Positions 60,000 through 64,000 of a DNA stretch of 64,000 nucleotides are shown piece after piece. The notes beneath the pieces were generated by a model. That model searched no databases, had not been told where the DNA came from, and worked only from the letters and a program-made list of their open reading frames with translations. Positions within the stretch are counted from its first letter, which is position 1. Every line of letters begins with the position of its first letter. The position numbers and the translations under genes are program-made. Source of the stretch: Sedimentibacter sp. MB35-C1 (GTDB lineage Bacteria > Bacillota > Clostridia > Tissierellales > Sedimentibacteraceae); the NCBI RefSeq assembly GCF_030913635.1, contig NZ_CP133188.1:3348001-3412000 (forward strand), given 5' to 3'.

Positions 60000-61166
60000 A
60001 TGAAAGAAAAAGTATTGGAATTGATTAAAAATATAACTCCCGATCTGAACAATTTGAGCCTGGAAATCTACAACAACCCTGAGCTGGGATATGAAGAATA
60101 TGAAGCGTGCAGGCTTCATACAGAACTTCTTCAGAAATACGGCTTTGATGTTCAAAATAATTTTTCAGGAGTTCCAACAGGCTTCAAAGCCGAATATAAA
60201 AGCGGCAAACCCGGCCTTACAATTGCTTACATGGCAGAATATGATGCACTCCCAGGCATCGGGCACGGCTGCGGTCATAATCTTCTTGGAACCGTAAGCA
60301 CAGGAGCCGGCATAGTACTGAAACAGCTTGTAGACGAAATCGGCGGAAATGTAATTGTCTTCGGTACTCCCGCAGAAGAGACGAGCGGAGCAAAGGTTAC
60401 GTATGTTGAAAACCATGAGTTTGATAATGTTGATATAGCAATGATGGCTCATCCGGGAAGTGAGTATGCAAAAAGTGGATCCTCTCTTGCCCTTGAGCCG
60501 GTGCAGTTTGAATTTTTCGGAAAAACCGCTCATGCAGCAGCATCTCCGGAAAAAGGAGTAAATGCTCTTGATGCAGCAATACAGACATTTAATAGTATAA
60601 ACGCCTTAAGAGAACATATAAAAAGTGACTCCAGAGTCCACGGGGTAATAATTAATGGAGGCAAGGCTGCAAACATTGTTCCGGACTATTCAAAATCACA
60701 GTTTTATGTCCGTTCTACATCAAAGACATACAATCTTGAACTTCTGGAAAAAATTAAAAATTGCGCTAAAGGAGCTGCTTTATCTACCGGTTGTGAGCTA
60801 AAAATAACAAAGTATGAATTCAGCTACGACAACATGGTAACAAATGAAACCCTATCGGAAATATTCAGTGAAAAAATATTTCAGGTATCAGGAATAACGA
60901 TGAATGAACCTGCCAAGAATACAGGCTCAATTGATGCAGGTCAAGTAAGCCAGGTATGCCCGACAATACATCCTTACTTTGACATTACTAACAATAAAAA
61001 TATAGCAGGGCATACGAAAGAAATGGCCGAAAACACGCTGACTGAATATGCCAAGGAACAGATGAAAAACACTGTTGCAGCACTTGTTTTAACAGCAGCA
61101 GAAGTTATGCATAATAAAGAATTGTACAAAAAAATAAAGATAGAATTTGATAACGCTGAAAAATAA
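60000..61166 (+). CDS. M20-family amidohydrolase, AbgB-like
   Basis: 388 residues from the ATG at 60000, with GGAGGGATT just before it. Motifs: AEYDALPGIGHGCGHNLLGT (metal-binding His and Asp), FGTPAEETSGAKVTYVENHEFD (general-base Glu pair), and the dimerisation insert HAAASPEKGVNALDAA. This subgroup (AbgB/p-aminobenzoyl-glutamate hydrolase-like) hydrolyses N-acyl or aminoacyl-glutamate type bonds. It is transcribed from its own promoter and convergent with the YfcC-type carrier, sharing a bidirectional terminator with it. Confidence 0.93.
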   Translation: MKEKVLELIKNITPDLNNLSLEIYNNPELGYEEYEACRLHTELLQKYGFDVQNNFSGVPTGFKAEYKSGKPGLTIAYMAEYDALPGIGHGCGHNLLGTVSTGAGIVLKQLVDEIGGNVIVFGTPAEETSGAKVTYVENHEFDNVDIAMMAHPGSEYAKSGSSLALEPVQFEFFGKTAHAAASPEKGVNALDAAIQTFNSINALREHIKSDSRVHGVIINGGKAANIVPDYSKSQFYVRSTSKTYNLELLEKIKNCAKGAALSTGCELKITKYEFSYDNMVTNETLSEIFSEKIFQVSGITMNEPAKNTGSIDAGQVSQVCPTIHPYFDITNNKNIAGHTKEMAENTLTEYAKEQMKNTVAALVLTAAEVMHNKELYKKIKIEFDNAEK

Positions 61167-61187
61167 AACAGAATTAAACATATAAAA

Positions 61188-61222
61188 AATGCCCTCTTAA
61201 TCAAAATTAAGAGAGCATTTTT
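61188..61222. terminator. Bidirectional terminator
   Basis: AATGCcCTCTTAAT pairs with ATTAAGAGaGCATT around a short loop, flanked by A and T runs. It lies between the convergent M20 hydrolase and carrier genes. Confidence 0.88.
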
Positions 61223-61234
61223 TTATATGAATAA

Positions 61235-62635
61235 TCATGGCCCATAGTTAATCAATACTGCTATTACCATAAATGCTGCAGCCATCAATGTCCAAAGAGC
61301 AATCAATGGAGCTACGAATTTAACCCATTTTTCATACTTAATTTTTGCTATTGAAAGATTCGCCAGCAAAACACCTGAAGTAGGTATTATAGAGTTTGAT
61401 ATACCATCTCCAAACTGATAAGCCAGCACGGCTGTCTGCCTTGTAACTCCGATTACGTCAGAAAGTGGTGCCATTATAGGCATTGTAGTTGCAGCCTGAC
61501 CTGATCCAGAAGGTATGAAGAAGTTTATAAATGACTGAACAACAAGCATCCCTACAGCACTTACAGCTTTTGGAAGACCATTTATTGCAGAGGCCAGACC
61601 ATAAACTACAGTATCAATGATTAAGCTTCCTTCCATAATTACAAGCAGTCCTCTTGCCAGCCCTACAACCAAGGCTCCCATTGCAATATCCTTAGCGCCT
61701 GCAATAAAATTCTTTGCGATATCATCAAATGGCATTTTTGCAGCTATTCCTGATAAAATACCTATTGCCAGAAAAATAGCGGCTATTTCTGTAATATACC
61801 ACCCATATTCAAATACACCAAATACTAAAACACCCATTCCTGCGGCAAAAACTAAAAGAACCAGAACATCTTTTGTAGTAATTTTCTTTATGTTGCTTAA
61901 ATCAATTGCATTATGTTTTTCTTCTTGCTCTAAATCATAAACAAGGCTTTTGGTAGGATCGCTCTTTACTTTTTTTGCATATTTATAAACATATGCTATA
62001 ACCAACACCCAACTGCATGCCAAAATAACAAGCCTTAAACCGATGCCCGAAAACAAAGGAATTTCTGCGATTCCCTGTGCAACGCCTACAGTAAATGGAT
62101 TAATAACTCCCGAAGTAAATCCTGCTGCTGCGCCTAAAGCTACAATGGCCATACCTACAATCGCATCGTATCCTAAAGCTCTGGCTAAGGCAATACCTAT
62201 GGGAACAAATACTATTGCCTCCTCCGCCATACCTATTGTGGCACCTCCAATAGAAAAAACAATTATAAAAATCGGTATCATAAGACCTTCCATGCCTTTC
62301 AGGCTTACGGCGATTTTGCTGATCCCAGCCTCTATAGCCCCTGTCTTATTCACGATGTTAAATGAACCTCCCACAATAAAAATAAAGAAAACTATGCTTT
62401 GTGCCGCAGCAAGCCCTTTAGGAAAAGCTTTCAATACATCAAATACCTTTGCTGGGTTTGAATTCACCTGTGCGTAGGAATTAGGATCTACAACCATCCT
62501 TCCTGTTTCCAATTCAACCTTTTGATACTGGCCTGCAGGTATCACATAAGTCAATAGTGCAACAATAATTATCATTGCAAACAAAATTACATAGGTATGA
62601 GGCACCTTACCCTTCTTCTTCTTTTCTGTTACCAT
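61235..62635 (-). CDS. YfcC-family (DcuC-like) carboxylate/amino-acid carrier
   Basis: 466 residues with about twelve membrane segments. The family signature near the N-terminus is HTYVILFAMIIIVALLTYVIPAGQY. GGSFNIVNKTGAIEAGI and the re-entrant-loop segment FFIPSGSGQAATTMPIMAPL (about residues 369-388) are typical of YfcC/ArgO-like carriers in anaerobes. It probably imports or exchanges a small carboxylate, amino acid or dipeptide. It is located next to an acylamino-acid deacylase and an M20 hydrolase, pointing to uptake of their substrate. Confidence 0.9.
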   Translation of the reverse strand: MVTEKKKKGKVPHTYVILFAMIIIVALLTYVIPAGQYQKVELETGRMVVDPNSYAQVNSNPAKVFDVLKAFPKGLAAAQSIVFFIFIVGGSFNIVNKTGAIEAGISKIAVSLKGMEGLMIPIFIIVFSIGGATIGMAEEAIVFVPIGIALARALGYDAIVGMAIVALGAAAGFTSGVINPFTVGVAQGIAEIPLFSGIGLRLVILACSWVLVIAYVYKYAKKVKSDPTKSLVYDLEQEEKHNAIDLSNIKKITTKDVLVLLVFAAGMGVLVFGVFEYGWYITEIAAIFLAIGILSGIAAKMPFDDIAKNFIAGAKDIAMGALVVGLARGLLVIMEGSLIIDTVVYGLASAINGLPKAVSAVGMLVVQSFINFFIPSGSGQAATTMPIMAPLSDVIGVTRQTAVLAYQFGDGISNSIIPTSGVLLANLSIAKIKYEKWVKFVAPLIALWTLMAAAFMVIAVLINYGP

Positions 62636-62828
62636 ATTAGTCCTCCTTTAAATTTTTACGAAAAATTATTAGATTGCTTTATTAATAAATATTAATGCAT
62701 TCAGTGCTTCATTAATGATTTATATTAATTTTTAATCATATTATCATATTTTTATTCATCAAGCAAGCATTTTTTTCGAAAAATTTAAAGTTTTTTGTCA
62801 TTTTAACGTAATTTTATACAAAGAATAT

Positions 62829-64000
62829 TTATGCTTCGCCTTTTTTGTAAAATTTCCCCAGCTTATTATTTATTGTCCTTCCATTTTCAATCGCAATCTT
62901 TCCGCCTATCAACACATAGTCTATTCCTTGCGGTTTTTTCTGAGGATTTTGGAATGTTGCCTTGTCAATTATTGTATCATAATTAAATATTGTAATATCT
63001 GCATCACAGCCCTCTTTTATAATGCCTTTTCTTTTAAGCTTAAGACGTTTTGCCGGCATATAGGTCATTTTATAAATTGCATCAAAAAACTCCATCTTCT
63101 TTTCATCTCTCACATAGTGTCCAATAACTTTGGGAAATGTTCCGGCTCCTCTCGGATGTCCAGAGTGGTTTCTGTAAATACCGTCACTTGCTACCATAAC
63201 TAATGGATGGTTCAGTGCTTGTACTATTTCACTTTCATTCATAACATAGGCCACAACCAGCATGTTTGGGTATTCTTTTCTTGCTTTTTCAAATAAATCC
63301 TTGTCACAAAACATCCCTTTAAATGGTTCTTCTGTAAGCATTATAGAATCATAGTCCCTGTTCCACAGTTCAAGACATCCGTCATCAAATACCGCAGAGC
63401 CTATAAATGTACTGAAAGCATCATATGGATATGCATCTACTGTAATATCCTGGCCGCTTTCAGCAACTTTATCTATGAGATTCAAAGCTTCTGTCATATT
63501 ACCATATGCGCTGCAGCTTGATAGATGCGAAATCTGAAACGGTATGCTGCATTCTCTGCCTATATATGCCATTTCTTCTATGGCATCAAGCGCGTGTAAC
63601 GAATCTTTTCTGTAATGTGCAGCTAGTAGCAGATCATCCCGCCCTTTTATTTCTTTTGCTATTGCAATAGCTTCTTCTGCATCAATTCCGGGGCAGTACT
63701 CAAGTCCATATGAAATTCCTACAGCTCCAAAATCAACAGCCTTTTTTACCATAGACTGCATTGCCTCAATCTGACTCTTCGAAGACTTTTGATATATATC
63801 CGCGTTTCCTGCTTCTCTTCTTAAAAAATTGTGACCTATATAAGTCATATAATTTACCGGATTCCCATTTTCAGCAATAAAGTCATATAATTCCTCGATG
63901 CTTTGCCTGTTGTTTCCACAGTTGCCAGTTACGCATGTCGTTACCCCCATGCTCAGCATTGTTTCGGAAATATCATATTCTTTTTTACCTGTAAGAGAAA
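62829..64000 (-). CDS. N-acyl-D-amino-acid deacylase-like amidohydrolase, 5' end beyond the window
   Basis: About 390 residues are visible; the frame is still open at 64000 (SLTGKKEYDISET precedes an internal ATG at 63959), so the N-terminus with the first metal-binding His-x-His is off the edge. Seen parts: MGVTTCVTGNCGNN (a hallmark of the D-aminoacylase group), ISYGLEYCPGIDAEEAIAIAKEI, LLAAHYRKD, FQISHLSS, VDAYPYDAF, and VASDGIYRNHSGHPRGAGTFPKVIGHYV with the catalytic Asp. It releases D-amino acids or similar from N-acyl forms. It is 193 bases upstream of the carrier gene on the same strand. Confidence 0.92.
   Translation of the reverse strand, partial: SLTGKKEYDISETMLSMGVTTCVTGNCGNNRQSIEELYDFIAENGNPVNYMTYIGHNFLRREAGNADIYQKSSKSQIEAMQSMVKKAVDFGAVGISYGLEYCPGIDAEEAIAIAKEIKGRDDLLLAAHYRKDSLHALDAIEEMAYIGRECSIPFQISHLSSCSAYGNMTEALNLIDKVAESGQDITVDAYPYDAFSTFIGSAVFDDGCLELWNRDYDSIMLTEEPFKGMFCDKDLFEKARKEYPNMLVVAYVMNESEIVQALNHPLVMVASDGIYRNHSGHPRGAGTFPKVIGHYVRDEKKMEFFDAIYKMTYMPAKRLKLKRKGIIKEGCDADITIFNYDTIIDKATFQNPQKKPQGIDYVLIGGKIAIENGRTINNKLGKFYKKGEA

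Overview
The window looks like the chromosome of a low-GC, strictly anaerobic Gram-positive bacterium of the Clostridia/Tissierellia type. The evidence is AT-rich intergenic DNA, strong Shine-Dalgarno sites, a T-box leader, the murB-PHP-rapZ-glmR (yvcK) cluster, LytR-CpsA-Psr proteins, many amino-acid and peptide degradation genes and no respiratory genes. A genus cannot be fixed from the sequence alone; a Sedimentibacter-like organism would fit.

Region 1 (1-13.8 kb) is accessory DNA made of small self-contained modules. Most pair a regulator with an effector: a methyltransferase behind a transcription attenuator, a WYL regulator divergent from a DJ-1/PfpI protein, AraC + MATE efflux, TetR + two membrane proteins, a lone GNAT with a leader peptide, and a bacitracin-resistance set (bcrR-bcrA-bcrB-uppP). 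Successive modules are joined by a repeated element, always in the same orientation. It has a stem-loop whose sequence varies but whose pairing is kept, then after 22-25 bases a conserved core containing GTCCAGAGTATCCTTGC and GGTGAACGGAT. Seven copies bound the array and an eighth stands alone at 22.2 kb. It behaves like a cassette junction, yet no recombinase is present in the window. This is the most interesting feature here.

Region 2 (13.8-38.8 kb) is a patchwork of intact genes and wreckage. Intact parts are an ECF sigma/anti-sigma pair, a DUF1294-metallophosphoesterase, an FAD oxidoreductase, a short alanyl-tRNA synthetase lacking the C-terminal domain with its own GCA-specifier T-box, an amino-acid catabolic operon (RidA, PLP lyase, acetamidase, DauR-like regulator, PhzF), a two-component system with an ABC exporter, rlmD and an EAL-HDOD protein. 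Between them lie fragments of a Schlafen-type protein, an rRNA methyltransferase tail, a GLUG-repeat protein, a BioA-type aminotransferase, ornithine cyclodeaminase, a minimal nucleotidyltransferase, a 4Fe-4S protein and two IS3-family right ends.

Region 3 (38.8-64 kb) is housekeeping and catabolic backbone. It holds D-aminopeptidase and M20 amidohydrolases, two LCP cell-wall ligases, tandem cold-shock genes, an eight-gene purine-nucleoside uptake and breakdown operon with one recognisable promoter upstream (deoD, ADP-ribosylglycohydrolase, BMP-type ABC importer, nucleoside hydrolase, ribokinase), cvfB, pgi, a PAS-PP2C phosphatase, glmR, rapZ, a PHP phosphoesterase and murB. It ends with a peptide/acyl-amino-acid set (M20 hydrolase, YfcC-type carrier, N-acyl-D-amino-acid deacylase running off the right edge). 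No rRNA, tRNA or CRISPR array was seen.
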